Assembly: GCA_946631295.1 (NCBI GenBank)
Contig: CAMOZY010000001.1
Location: 62,001 to 126,000 of the forward strand
Length of the DNA: 64,000 bases
Reading direction: 5' to 3'
DNA from: an uncultured Lachnospiraceae bacterium
GTDB taxonomy: Bacteria; Bacillota; Clostridia; Lachnospirales; Lachnospiraceae
A program made the translations under genes and the position numbers. Each line of letters begins with the position of its first letter. Position 1 is the first letter of the stretch. Under the pieces are notes generated by a model that was not told where the DNA came from, made no database searches, and was given only the letters and a program-made list of their open reading frames with translations. Shown here piece after piece: positions 28,596 to 38,965 of the stretch.

Positions 28596-29012
28596 TTATT
28601 GATAAACTTTCAATTCTGAGTCCATAGTAGAAACAACCATGACCGCATGTTCCAGATATTGTTCAGCTATAGCCTTGCATTCTTCTGCGTTCTCTTCGGT
28701 TCCATCACAAACGATTTGTTCTGATGTAGCGAATTCGTTATCAGAATTCAGGGTATATACCTGGAGATAACATTCCCAGCTTCCCTGTCTTGCAGTAGGA
28801 GGAAAATATCTTATTAAACACGGTATATTATCTATCTCTGCGATATAGAACCTACACCACCCTGCATATGCCAATGAGAATGTATCATTCCACTTCATTT
28901 CACTTTCCCCTGGCAATGTTGGTCCAAAAACGACTTCATTCTGTTTTTTGGAGCATCCAAACAGAGATAATAAGCACATCAATATAATCGTTGTGAAAAT
29001 CTTTTTCACCAT
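28596..29012 (-). CDS. Small lipoprotein of unknown function
   Basis: Lipobox SLFGCSKK; 138 aa. Confidence 0.65.
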   Translation of the reverse strand: MVKKIFTTIILMCLLSLFGCSKKQNEVVFGPTLPGESEMKWNDTFSLAYAGWCRFYIAEIDNIPCLIRYFPPTARQGSWECYLQVYTLNSDNEFATSEQIVCDGTEENAEECKAIAEQYLEHAVMVVSTMDSELKVYQ

Positions 29013-29106
29013 AAGCTGACTCCTTTCTCTGTTTTGGAAATCATCTTACACAGGACGAACGAAACAATTTATACGACCTTCAATATATACTATAACTATA
29101 AACCGC

Positions 29107-30717
29107 TCACATGTTTCTTATAATTCCAGAAAACAATATTGATCCGTCATAGCCTGTAATGATGAACATGAAAGGCCGATCCAAAATAAAATCAATTTCA
29201 TATTCTATCTCCGGTGCTCCTCCTTCGAGCATAATATCAGTGTATGCCGCTCCCGTCACTCCATGCTCATCTATTTCTACCATTGCAGCATGCTCTGCCC
29301 TGCTTATATATATTTCATCTGCATCCCCGGTCAGAGGAGTGAAATCCGAGAGTTTGGGATCCAGAGAATCCGTAACCCCAAGTACCGTCAGCATATCCAG
29401 AAGATCCGTTTTATAGGAAATATTAAACTTCGGAACAGACATATGTACAATACAGTTTTTCCTGTGTTCATCATAATGTTCTTCAAGTGTATGATGCTCT
29501 ATTGCATTTATGATGTAAGGATCAGAAGCCAGGGAATTGATATCTACACCATCATTAGGAAGGTAAAAATACATTGATCCGCTGTCTGTCAAAGGAAGAC
29601 CAAGAGAAGTAAAGTTTTCTGTACTATATACGCTGCAAAGCAAGTCAGTATGCATCATATCCGCAACGGAATCTCTGCATATTCCATGGAACATTTCCTG
29701 AGTAGTTGCTTCTTCATTAAATTCAAAGCTCCACATTGCCTTATAATAAATAGTCGAAACAATAGCCATGACAGTTGTGGGGTCAAGATTAAGTTCCTTT
29801 ACTGATTCCTCCAATAATCCGCCGGTATTATGATTTGTCCAGTTCTGAAGTGCTTCACTCATATCCGTATTTCCGGGATCACCGATAAAAGATGCGACAT
29901 AGTATTTATCCGCTAAAGTATTCAATGTATCATCATTGTAGGTCAAGGATTCGTTAAGCCATATTGAATTAGCCAATATGCTCTTTATTTCGGGAGTATT
30001 AATATAATTACTGTTCCACAGGGTACTGACTATAGTCCTGAGATTCTCAATGTCAGAGACTCCGAGCATATCAAGTATCTGCTGCCTTGTATTCCCATCT
30101 GAAATCTCTGCGAGCACAGAAAAGGCAATGAATGTATTCAACGGTGAACATACGGTATTTTTTTCATCTGACACAAGAGTCTGTTCCATCATCGAAAGAT
30201 AATAATCATTAAGATCATGATTCAGCTCCTGTGATGCGGAATACCATTCTTTATAATCGCACCACCATTCCCAATGAGCCTCTCCATTCAAAAATTCCCG
30301 GGAGGTCATATTAGTACCTGATGGATTGGGAATATCAGCTCTTATTACACGTATGTTTTCCGGAACAGTATAATCATTGGGATAAAAATCATCATACGTA
30401 ACGGGCGAACCATCAGTGTCAACGCTATTATCCGTAGTGTTTCCAGATGGATCACCAGAATCAAGGATGATATCATATACCATACCGGGATCAGCGGTTA
30501 TAACGGAGGTTGTATTTCCAGTCTGTTCTGTATCATCAATATTGAATGTCATTATCATCGGAATGCTAATAATAACAATTAGAAGAGCAGCTGCAGCGCA
30601 AGCATACGGAAGCAATCTCACCTTCGAAAGCTTTTTCTTCGTAGTGAATGTTGCCGCTATTTTTATATCATTTTCATTTATATCGCCGAGAACTTCGAAT
30701 AGCTCCTCTGATTTCAT
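29107..30717 (-). CDS. Membrane-anchored serpin with anti-sigma-like cytoplasmic N-terminus
   Basis: N-term MKSEELFEVLGDINENDIKIAATF...LLPYACAAAALLIVIISIPMIM (short cytosolic segment + TM) then serpin fold: NTVCSPLNTFIAFSVLAE, MSVPKFNISYKTDLLDMLTVLGVTDSLDP, SRAEHAAMVEIDEHGVTGAAYTD, DRPFMFIITGYDGSILFSGIIRNM. Confidence 0.88.
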   Translation of the reverse strand: MKSEELFEVLGDINENDIKIAATFTTKKKLSKVRLLPYACAAAALLIVIISIPMIMTFNIDDTEQTGNTTSVITADPGMVYDIILDSGDPSGNTTDNSVDTDGSPVTYDDFYPNDYTVPENIRVIRADIPNPSGTNMTSREFLNGEAHWEWWCDYKEWYSASQELNHDLNDYYLSMMEQTLVSDEKNTVCSPLNTFIAFSVLAEISDGNTRQQILDMLGVSDIENLRTIVSTLWNSNYINTPEIKSILANSIWLNESLTYNDDTLNTLADKYYVASFIGDPGNTDMSEALQNWTNHNTGGLLEESVKELNLDPTTVMAIVSTIYYKAMWSFEFNEEATTQEMFHGICRDSVADMMHTDLLCSVYSTENFTSLGLPLTDSGSMYFYLPNDGVDINSLASDPYIINAIEHHTLEEHYDEHRKNCIVHMSVPKFNISYKTDLLDMLTVLGVTDSLDPKLSDFTPLTGDADEIYISRAEHAAMVEIDEHGVTGAAYTDIMLEGGAPEIEYEIDFILDRPFMFIITGYDGSILFSGIIRNM

Positions 30718-31274
30718 ATGATATAACCCCTTCCTCTTAAATGAGACCTTAGCTCCTTTCGGATCCTGCTAAGCGTTACAGACACATTATTATTGGTTGT
30801 AGCAAAACGGCTAGCAATATCTGAAATGGAATCTGCATACCAATATCTTCTGATAAACATGAATTTTTGAATATCCGGAAGTGACGATAGAAAAATATCC
30901 ATTTCTTTTTTCAGTTCGCTTTTTAGGATAGTTTCTTCTGGAGATTCATTTCCCGAAACAACATCTTCCAATTCCTCCAAGATCAGGTCAATATTGTTTC
31001 CACCTCTTTTTACCCGGTGTTTTTCCTTATATCTGTTAATAGAGAGATTCCTTGTGATCTTCCCCAAAAATGAAGACAAAAGAGAAGGCTTTTGCGGAGG
31101 CATGGAATTCCATGCGTGAAGCCATGTATCATTCACGCACTCTTTTGCATCTTCGTCATCGGATAATATATTCCAAGCAATGGTCATGCAATAGGAACCA
31201 TATTTAGCGGATGATTCTGATATTGCCTGCTCATCTCTCACCCAGTATAGCTTTACTATTTCCTCATCCTTCAT
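30714..31274 (-). CDS. RNA polymerase sigma-70 family (ECF-type) factor
   Basis: Region 2 DAKECVNDTWLHAWNSMPPQKPSLLSSFLGKITRNLSINRYK; region 4 DISDIASRFATTNNNVSVTLSRIRKEL-like. Stop overlaps serpin start (ATGA). Confidence 0.9.
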   Translation of the reverse strand: MKDEEIVKLYWVRDEQAISESSAKYGSYCMTIAWNILSDDEDAKECVNDTWLHAWNSMPPQKPSLLSSFLGKITRNLSINRYKEKHRVKRGGNNIDLILEELEDVVSGNESPEETILKSELKKEMDIFLSSLPDIQKFMFIRRYWYADSISDIASRFATTNNNVSVTLSRIRKELRSHLRGRGYII

Positions 31275-31461
31275 CTTCCGGAACCTCACTATTATAGACA
31301 ACATATATCGGTAAAACTTACACTTATTTCATAAAGATATCTAAATAATATTAGTCGGCTCATAATACTATACCGTCTATATGTACAAGAATGTTGAAAA
31401 AGAGCTCGACTTTGCCGCCGAGCTCCAGTTTTCTTCATCTATGTATCTTTCATCAATGTAT

Positions 31462-33441
31462 TTATGACGCCATCATAGCCTTTCTGCAGAATTCCTTAAA
31501 TTCCCTCTCAGGCATGGGCTTTGCAAAATAGAAGCCCTGTATGTATTCACAGCCCATCTCCGAGAACCAGTCAGCCTTTTCCTTATCTTCAACACCCTCT
31601 ACAACTATCTCAGCACCGAGGCTCTTAAGAAGGCTTATGGTCTGTCTCATTATTTCATAGCTTCTCTGATCGGTGAGACTGTCGACCAGTGATTTATCGA
31701 GCTTTATTATTCTGTAAGGGAAGCTCATCATTCTTCCGAGGTTCGAATAACCCGAGCCGTAATCATCTAGCGAGAATCCGTTTCCGTTACCGGAAATATC
31801 ATTCATCGTCCTTAAAACAGCTTCAGCAACATAATCGGATGCTGTTTCGGTTATCTCAAAATTGATCCTGTCCGGTGCTATCGAATACTGTTCAAGAACT
31901 TCCTTTATCTTATCAGCCATATTGGATTGCATGCACTGCACTACGGAAAGATTGACTTCCACAAATCTGATTCCGGTGTTCTCTTCTTCCATATCAGCCA
32001 TGAATCTGCACACATCGTTAATTACAAATTCACCGATCTGAAGAATGCTTCCGCTCTTTTCCGCAGCAGGTATGAACAATCCGGGGGATATAAATCCAAG
32101 CTGATCATCCTTCAGTCTTATGAGTGCTTCAGCTGAAACAAACTTGCCTTCCCTGGTTGAATAGATCGGCTGGTAGTACATCTCGAATCTGTCATTCTTG
32201 ATGGCATCGGATATTATCCTGTCGATATTGTTCTTAACTATGAAGTCCTTCTCGGGAGCCATCTCGGAATATCTGACGTATTTATTGAGGGGGACAGCAT
32301 TATGATAAGTCTCGGACAGCTTGATAAGTGCTCTTTCATTTCCTATTTCGTTGGGAACGATGACACCGCATATCGCAAAATCAAGTTTCAGTCTGATGCC
32401 ATCCACAACGAACAGATCTCTCAGTTTCGGGATCATGGTCTGTGCAGTGCTCTCAATGACTGAAACATTGTAATCGCCCCTGATAACAAATGCAAAGAGT
32501 CCGTTCTTGAGGTAGTAGAGGTTCATGTCCTCCTTAAAACTCATCTTGAACATCGAGTAAAAGCTGTCAGCGATGTCATGAAGAAGAGTCGTATACATCT
32601 CAGCTCCGAGAGCAGTCCTGATGGATGCCACATTGCGAAGCTTACCGAACATAACAAATGCATCATCTCCGGAGGCATATACATTCCTGATGCTGCGCCT
32701 GTATGCTGTGTAGGATTTTGCTCCGGTTTCCATATCCAGATATTCTTCCGGACTGATAACAAAGAAGCTGAGTATCAGAGCACTGATTGCAAATCCGAAC
32801 ATCTGAGCAAGAATATTCGGATACATATACTGAACTTCGAAAGAGATTATATTGAGCGGGAATACTACGATAAGAACAGCAAACTTAACCTTGTCGAGCT
32901 GACCCTTTTTAAAGCTGTACAGAATATGAATGAATGAAAAAATTACAAAGTAATATCCGACGCAGACAACTACCCATATTAAAGGTCCGCGATGATATTC
33001 GGTATCCAGCTCACCTATCTGGGTGTAATAGAAGATCGAATGAGTAAATATATTGGAGATGACTATCGCGATCTCTGCGATGACAGGAGTTATGAACGCA
33101 AATCTGAGAAGCGGTTTCTTCATGATGAGCCGGAAAGTACCGGTCATCCTTCCGACCATATAGATATATGCGGCATAATTAAGGACATTGAGGATATTGT
33201 AAATTGAACACCAGAATTCCCTGAATGCGACTGTGCCGGATATTGGCTTCATCAGAGAAAGAGGGGCGGCACGGAAGATATCCGTTACGGTGAGAACAAG
33301 AAGTATCATGACATAATGAACAAACGCGCGGTTCTCCTTGCCACGATACATTCGCCTGAATATTAATGATGCAAGAAGCGCAGTCAGCACAAAAATTGCT
33401 GCCACGTCCAGATAATATAGTCTGTACATATCTGCCCTCAC
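31462..33441 (-). CDS. Membrane EAL-domain c-di-GMP phosphodiesterase with degenerate GGDEF-like region
   Basis: N-terminal ~7 TM; YYQPIYSTREGKFVSAEALIRL, LDDYGSGYSNLGRM, EGVEDKEKADWFSEMGCEYIQGFYFAKPMP. Confidence 0.88.
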   Translation of the reverse strand: MRADMYRLYYLDVAAIFVLTALLASLIFRRMYRGKENRAFVHYVMILLVLTVTDIFRAAPLSLMKPISGTVAFREFWCSIYNILNVLNYAAYIYMVGRMTGTFRLIMKKPLLRFAFITPVIAEIAIVISNIFTHSIFYYTQIGELDTEYHRGPLIWVVVCVGYYFVIFSFIHILYSFKKGQLDKVKFAVLIVVFPLNIISFEVQYMYPNILAQMFGFAISALILSFFVISPEEYLDMETGAKSYTAYRRSIRNVYASGDDAFVMFGKLRNVASIRTALGAEMYTTLLHDIADSFYSMFKMSFKEDMNLYYLKNGLFAFVIRGDYNVSVIESTAQTMIPKLRDLFVVDGIRLKLDFAICGVIVPNEIGNERALIKLSETYHNAVPLNKYVRYSEMAPEKDFIVKNNIDRIISDAIKNDRFEMYYQPIYSTREGKFVSAEALIRLKDDQLGFISPGLFIPAAEKSGSILQIGEFVINDVCRFMADMEEENTGIRFVEVNLSVVQCMQSNMADKIKEVLEQYSIAPDRINFEITETASDYVAEAVLRTMNDISGNGNGFSLDDYGSGYSNLGRMMSFPYRIIKLDKSLVDSLTDQRSYEIMRQTISLLKSLGAEIVVEGVEDKEKADWFSEMGCEYIQGFYFAKPMPEREFKEFCRKAMMAS

Positions 33442-33506
33442 AATCCCCTATTCTCATAGTCACATATATGAAAACGGTTTTCAAGAGAGCTAATTCTTAA
33501 ATAATT

Positions 33507-35402
33507 CTAAACAGCCTTTTCCTTGATAAGTGTCTTGTCAAGACGCTTCATTACAGCTTCTTCGAGTCTCTTTCCGTTTATGGGTTTCGAAACAAAATCA
33601 TCAAAGCCCTGTCTGATATATTCGTCCCTTGCACCGGTCAGAGCATTAGCTGTTATCGCTATAAATGAGGTTCCGGAATTCTTGACTCTCTCTATCTGTC
33701 TTGCTCTCTTCAGGGCTTCGACTCCGTCCATGTCGGGCATTATATGATCGAGCAGAACCACATCATAACTGTTCCTGGAAAGTTCCTCCAGCATCTCTTT
33801 TCCACCGGCAACCTGACTGGTCCGAACCTCTGTTTCTTTAAGGAGCATAGCTTCAAGCACGCGGTTTATATCATTATCATCAACTATCAGAATCTTTGCA
33901 TCGGGTGCCTTGAAAAGAGGTCCGGTTATCACCTTATCTCCGGACAGCAGATCATCGTCCGAATTATCTACAAGATCCGACTCCTCTGCGATCTTCTGAG
34001 GTATGGTCACGGTAAAGACAGATCCCTTGCCGACATTACTGCTGACCTTTATATCTCCTTCCATCATGTCCGTAAGTTTTGACACTATGGAAAGTCCGAG
34101 ACCGAGCCCCTCTCCGCTTCTTGAATGCACATCGCCGGATCTGTCAAAAGTTCCGAATATGCCTCCAAGTTCCTCTTCCTTTATTCCTATTCCCGTGTCG
34201 GAAACCCTTATCTCCATCTCCACCATTCCGGCAGCGGTTTCCTTTGATCCGACGTACATGCTGACATTACCGTTATCCGTGAACTTGATACCGTTATCTA
34301 TCAGATTGATCATGATCTGTCGTATTCTGACACAGTCTCCGACAAGCATCTCAGGGACAAGCGACCCAAGATCACAGCTTAAGTTCAGTCCTTTCCTTTC
34401 TGCAGCAGGCTGACACAGCTTGAAGATCTCCCTTACAAGAGTCTCAACCTTATAAGGTGCATTTACTATCTCAAGCTTTCCTGCCTCGATATCGGAGTAA
34501 TCAAGGATCTTGTTGATAGTATCCATAAGGCTTTTTCCGGCAGTTGCAATATCACGTGCATATCCGGTTATATATTCGTCGCTGCTCTCCCTGAGGATCA
34601 TTTCATCCATTCCGAGAACTGTATTCATCGGAGTCTTTATCTCGCGGGATATGGACCTGAGGAATTCACTCTTGATCCTCTTTGCTTTTTCGGATTCGAT
34701 CCTGCAGGAATCAAGCTCGATCAGTGTTTCCTGAAGATGTGCATAATCAGGTGTCTCCACAAAAAGAAGTATTATAAGCACGCTGATCGATCCGAAGAAG
34801 AATGTAAGAAGCGTCCCCGGAAAAACAAGCGCCTGAAGAAGTGTACCGAATATTATGAATACAAATCCGGAAAAAGAAAGAATTTCCCTGAGTTCAAGAT
34901 TCTTATGATGGATCAGGGCATACATGAAACCGTATGTCACGAAATAGAAAGTCGGAATATAGCACAGATAGTGAAGAGGACCGAACATATAGTTCATGTT
35001 CTCATCAAAATAGAATATCCATCCCGTCTTAAGATTGACGGCCAAAACTATCGTGTAAGCAATGGCAATACCAAAGTTCACCTTTGCCAAAATCTTAAAG
35101 GCTCTTGTCATCTCGCCGACAAAAGCTTCCGCATATCTCAGATATGCATAGCCGCTTACCGCGGCAAAAAAGAAATAGATCGTGTTGGAAAGCAGAACAA
35201 CCGCATAAGGAAAAACATCACTGTGATTGATGGTCACAGCACCGAAGATATCAAACACAAGTCCGCCAAGGACAGAGATCATCAGGATCAGAAATCTCTT
35301 ATATCTGTCAGTCCTTTTTCTGCGCATCAGAATAAGACACGCAATGGATATGACCATAAAACAGACGGAAGCTGATTCAAATGAAATGTTGTACTGATTC
35401 AT
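33507..35402 (-). CDS. Hybrid sensor histidine kinase/response regulator with substituted H-box
   Basis: ~7 TM N-term; SREIKTPMNTVLGMDEM (Arg at the usual His), NLIDNGIKFT, DTGIGIKEEELGGIFGTF, GLGLGLSI; REC domain ILIVDDNDINR...VVLLDHIMPDMDG. Confidence 0.88.
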   Translation of the reverse strand: MNQYNISFESASVCFMVISIACLILMRRKRTDRYKRFLILMISVLGGLVFDIFGAVTINHSDVFPYAVVLLSNTIYFFFAAVSGYAYLRYAEAFVGEMTRAFKILAKVNFGIAIAYTIVLAVNLKTGWIFYFDENMNYMFGPLHYLCYIPTFYFVTYGFMYALIHHKNLELREILSFSGFVFIIFGTLLQALVFPGTLLTFFFGSISVLIILLFVETPDYAHLQETLIELDSCRIESEKAKRIKSEFLRSISREIKTPMNTVLGMDEMILRESSDEYITGYARDIATAGKSLMDTINKILDYSDIEAGKLEIVNAPYKVETLVREIFKLCQPAAERKGLNLSCDLGSLVPEMLVGDCVRIRQIMINLIDNGIKFTDNGNVSMYVGSKETAAGMVEMEIRVSDTGIGIKEEELGGIFGTFDRSGDVHSRSGEGLGLGLSIVSKLTDMMEGDIKVSSNVGKGSVFTVTIPQKIAEESDLVDNSDDDLLSGDKVITGPLFKAPDAKILIVDDNDINRVLEAMLLKETEVRTSQVAGGKEMLEELSRNSYDVVLLDHIMPDMDGVEALKRARQIERVKNSGTSFIAITANALTGARDEYIRQGFDDFVSKPINGKRLEEAVMKRLDKTLIKEKAV

Positions 35403-35588
35403 TCAGTCTTGTTCATTCATGCGAAAGAACAAAGATGTTCTGCGCAGCGGAATCCTCCTTCAGATTTTTAACCGCATATATTATATGATATTTTCAGGCA
35501 AAATACCATTTTAGTATTTAGGCCAGGCAACAAAATACCCGGGAAGCGCAAAACGCCTTCCGGGTATGGATCACATGCCTTTTATTTT

Positions 35589-37892
35589 TCAGTTTTCTCT
35601 TTCTGTTATCTCAAGCATCATCTGTCCGTATTCGCCCCACAGAACCGGCATCAGGATTCCCGCATTCATAAGGCTTCTTCCGCTCACGCAGCCCGGAGCA
35701 AAAACATTCCATGCATGCTTTTTTCCATGGCTGCAGAATCTGCTGCCTTCTGTATCCGCACCGATAAGTTTCAGATCATATCTTTTTTCGGGGTCAAGAC
35801 CCTTAAGCTTAATGAGTCTCTTTCCGGTCTGAGGTGAGCCCTTACACTGGACATATGTAAGAAGCGCCCTCTTTTTATCCTTGGCCACGGACATCCACGC
35901 ATCATATAGCCCTATATCGGAAACTCTGGCGATACGGTAATAATCCCCTTCTCTAACAATGTCGCCTACTCTGTGGTATATCGCCACCTGTTCAGGGATG
36001 GCCGCTCTCTCTTCATCAGGAATGGCTGTAATATCAAGTTCATATCCAAAAGTTCCGGAAAGAGCAACTGCGCCCCTTACATCAAATGGCATGACTCTTC
36101 CGGATATATGATTGGGAGATGCCGAAACATGCGCTCCCATCGTACTGAGAGGATAGATCATCTCAGTTCCGGCCTGAATTGATAGTCTCTCGTATGCATC
36201 GGTATCATCCGAACACCAAATCTGAGGTGAGAAGAAGAGCATTCCTGCATCATACCTTGCTCCTCCTCCTGAGCAGTTCTCAAGGAGAAGATCCGGGAAC
36301 TCTTCAAGAAGCCTTCCCTGCAGCTCGTAAACTCCGAGTGTGTACAGATAGGAGAGCCTTCCCATCTCACTTCCCTTAAGCCCCAGACTGCCAAGATCTG
36401 CCAGCTGTCTGTTCATATCCCACTTTACATATGATATGTCAGCGCTCCTTAGGATCTTTGCAACGCATTCATATACATAGTCCCTGACTTCACTCCTTGT
36501 AATGTCCAGAACATACTGATTCCTGATCCTTGTGGGAACTCTTCCGGGAGAGCTGATAGCCCAATCGGGGTGAGCACGGTACAGATCAGAATCAGGAGAG
36601 ATCATCTCCGGCTCAAACCATATTCCGAATTTCATACCGATCTTTTCAAGTTCATCGGATAATCTCTTTATACCGCCGGGAAGTTTCTTCTCATTGACAT
36701 GCCAGTCACCGAGTGAGGAATTGTCATCATCACGCTTGCCAAACCATCCGTCATCCATGACAAGCATTTCGATGCCGTATTTTTTTGCATCGCTCGCTAT
36801 TGCAAGAAGCTTCTCCGTATTGAAATTAAAATATGTCGCTTCCCAGTTGTTGATAAGAACAGGACGTTCCATGTGAAGATATGGGCTTCTGATCAGATGC
36901 GAGCGGTAAAGATCATGGAATATATGACTCATTCCGTCGAAGCCTTCTTCCGTAAAAACAAGAACTGCCTCGGGAGCCTGAAATGATTCGCCGGGTTTAA
37001 GATCCCAGGTGAAATGCTCGGGGCTGATACCGATATATGACCTTACAGTTTCAAACTGGTCCATTCCGGCTCCGCATACAAAATTTCCGGACCAGATAAG
37101 ATTCTGGGCATATACGGTGCCATGAGAGTCATCTGTATTCTTTTCGCACAGCGCAGAAAAAGGCTGGAACTGATGGGAGCTCTCGCCTCTTGTTGAATAG
37201 ACTTCAGAATTGCCTCTTGAAATGGGCCTTCTGTCCAGTCTTCTCTCCCTTGCCCAGCTTCCCGATAATGTAATAAGTTCGGGCTGATGATTGCCGAATG
37301 CGCTAAGATCAAGATCCAGGTTACTGCTGAGAAGTCTGTCAATCATGACAGTGGTGTCAGAATTATTGACCACCTTTACACTCTTTACAATGGCATCGCT
37401 GTCTTCGAATACCGAATAGGAAAGAAATGCTCTTATCCCGAGAACCTTTTCTTCAAGCTCTATTTCAAGACATGCAGCCTTAGAATCTCCGGCAAAAGTT
37501 GCCGGCATCCTTACTTTCCTTCCGTCAGCCATGAAGGCATACATATCTTCCTTGGTTTCGGATATTCTGTAAGAAACATACGTAAACAATGACGAATCAT
37601 GTCCATCAGGATCACGCAGGGTTATGGCAGGGGTTCTGTAATCTCCTGTTCCTCCGGAAGGAAATTCCAGTCTTGCCTTATCAAAATAGCAGCCTCTGTC
37701 CCTGTCATTTCTTGAAGGAACCGAAGGATTCTCTTTTCCGCCTATAAGGTAAAAAAGATCATCCCTTCCGACCCTGCTGCCGTAATATACATTATTCAGA
37801 AAACCTTCTTCATCAACCACGGCAAGGCACATGGTAGTATTTGCGGTTTCTATGAAAAACAGTCTGTTTTCTTCATCATAAAATATTCCCAT
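35589..37892 (-). CDS. Alpha-galactosidase, GH36 family
   Basis: LVMDDGWFGKRDDDNSSLGDW, GIWFEPEMISPDSDLYR, SYVKWDMNRQLAD, LLLENCSGGGARYDAGML. GGAGG before ATG 37892. Confidence 0.92.
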   Translation of the reverse strand: MGIFYDEENRLFFIETANTTMCLAVVDEEGFLNNVYYGSRVGRDDLFYLIGGKENPSVPSRNDRDRGCYFDKARLEFPSGGTGDYRTPAITLRDPDGHDSSLFTYVSYRISETKEDMYAFMADGRKVRMPATFAGDSKAACLEIELEEKVLGIRAFLSYSVFEDSDAIVKSVKVVNNSDTTVMIDRLLSSNLDLDLSAFGNHQPELITLSGSWARERRLDRRPISRGNSEVYSTRGESSHQFQPFSALCEKNTDDSHGTVYAQNLIWSGNFVCGAGMDQFETVRSYIGISPEHFTWDLKPGESFQAPEAVLVFTEEGFDGMSHIFHDLYRSHLIRSPYLHMERPVLINNWEATYFNFNTEKLLAIASDAKKYGIEMLVMDDGWFGKRDDDNSSLGDWHVNEKKLPGGIKRLSDELEKIGMKFGIWFEPEMISPDSDLYRAHPDWAISSPGRVPTRIRNQYVLDITRSEVRDYVYECVAKILRSADISYVKWDMNRQLADLGSLGLKGSEMGRLSYLYTLGVYELQGRLLEEFPDLLLENCSGGGARYDAGMLFFSPQIWCSDDTDAYERLSIQAGTEMIYPLSTMGAHVSASPNHISGRVMPFDVRGAVALSGTFGYELDITAIPDEERAAIPEQVAIYHRVGDIVREGDYYRIARVSDIGLYDAWMSVAKDKKRALLTYVQCKGSPQTGKRLIKLKGLDPEKRYDLKLIGADTEGSRFCSHGKKHAWNVFAPGCVSGRSLMNAGILMPVLWGEYGQMMLEITEREN

Positions 37893-37937
37893 TTTATCCT
37901 CCATGGCAGTAAGAGTCTGTAACAGACCGGGCAGATA

Positions 37938-38915
37938 TCAGTCAGCCTTTCTGGTCAGATAGAACTCCTTAAGTGTTTCCTCTGCAGGCTTTCCAAAGAT
38001 ACCAAATCCCACATCGGTCTTCGGGTCAAAGGGCCATCTGCATACAGCAACCTGATCCCACCAGAAATATCCGGCAAACCAGGGGATGTCCCATGTAGCC
38101 TCCATTGCTGTTCTGTAGAAATCCGACTGTTCCTCAAGAGAAAGTCCCTTCTCCGCCTTGGGTCTGTAATCAAAAGGATATGCAGAGCATCCGCGTTCGG
38201 AACGCATTCCTATCTCGGAAAACATGACAGGCTTTCCGAATTTTTTGTGGCATGCTTCCACCGCCTTCATCTGAACCGCCCAGCCTTTTCTCATATCATC
38301 GGCAGAAACATGTTCTCCGTCAGTCACTGCATAGTAAGCAGAAATACCGACGATATCAACATCCGAGAGCCAGTCAAAATCCAGTTCATCGCCATGGTTG
38401 ATATTGTGCATCAGCTTTCCATGATATATGCTGCGGACCTTTTCTATCATCTTCCTGCAGTGATCTGTCTGTGCATCCATTCCGGCCATCTCACATCCGG
38501 TACAGAGCATTTCACAGCCGTTCATTTCAGCGATCCTTGCATAGTGTGACATGAAAGCTGTATAGGATTCAAACCACTTATCCCACAAGGACATATTATC
38601 GAGAGGGAAGGAAACATGCGCTCTCCAGATTCCGTCAAGGCAGTCAACCATCGGCTTGAGACACACTTTAAGTCCGAGATCCTTCGCGGTTCTTATGGCA
38701 TAGATAACATCCTCGTCAGTCTGGGTTCTTCCGTATACGGGATGGATACTGAGTGAATGATATGTATCCATGTAATTGTTAACAGTGATGCAGATCCAGT
38801 CACAGCCATCGGAAGCAAGTCTCTTCATGGTCTCTCTGGCTTCCTGTGTCATATAATCTCCGGGGCGTGAATTAAATCCCCAGCTGAATCCTCTGCAGAA
38901 TATTTCCCTGTTCAT
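37938..38915 (-). CDS. Glycoside hydrolase, GH113-like (beta-mannanase/mannosidase type)
   Basis: FCRGFSWGFNSRPGDY, MLCTGCEM, VMFSEIGMRSERGCSAYPFDY, GYFWWDQVAV; no signal peptide. Confidence 0.75.
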   Translation of the reverse strand: MNREIFCRGFSWGFNSRPGDYMTQEARETMKRLASDGCDWICITVNNYMDTYHSLSIHPVYGRTQTDEDVIYAIRTAKDLGLKVCLKPMVDCLDGIWRAHVSFPLDNMSLWDKWFESYTAFMSHYARIAEMNGCEMLCTGCEMAGMDAQTDHCRKMIEKVRSIYHGKLMHNINHGDELDFDWLSDVDIVGISAYYAVTDGEHVSADDMRKGWAVQMKAVEACHKKFGKPVMFSEIGMRSERGCSAYPFDYRPKAEKGLSLEEQSDFYRTAMEATWDIPWFAGYFWWDQVAVCRWPFDPKTDVGFGIFGKPAEETLKEFYLTRKAD

Positions 38916-38965
38916 AATGAAATCCTTCCAATGCGGAATCTCATCCGCTTTTTTTTGTTTGCAGC

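Noticed and set aside
24031-31400. Second attachment site (copy of tRNA-Ser 3' end) closing the putative island
   Set aside because: No convincing repeat of GGTTCGAATCCCTCCGTCTCC was found by eye; island limits therefore left open.
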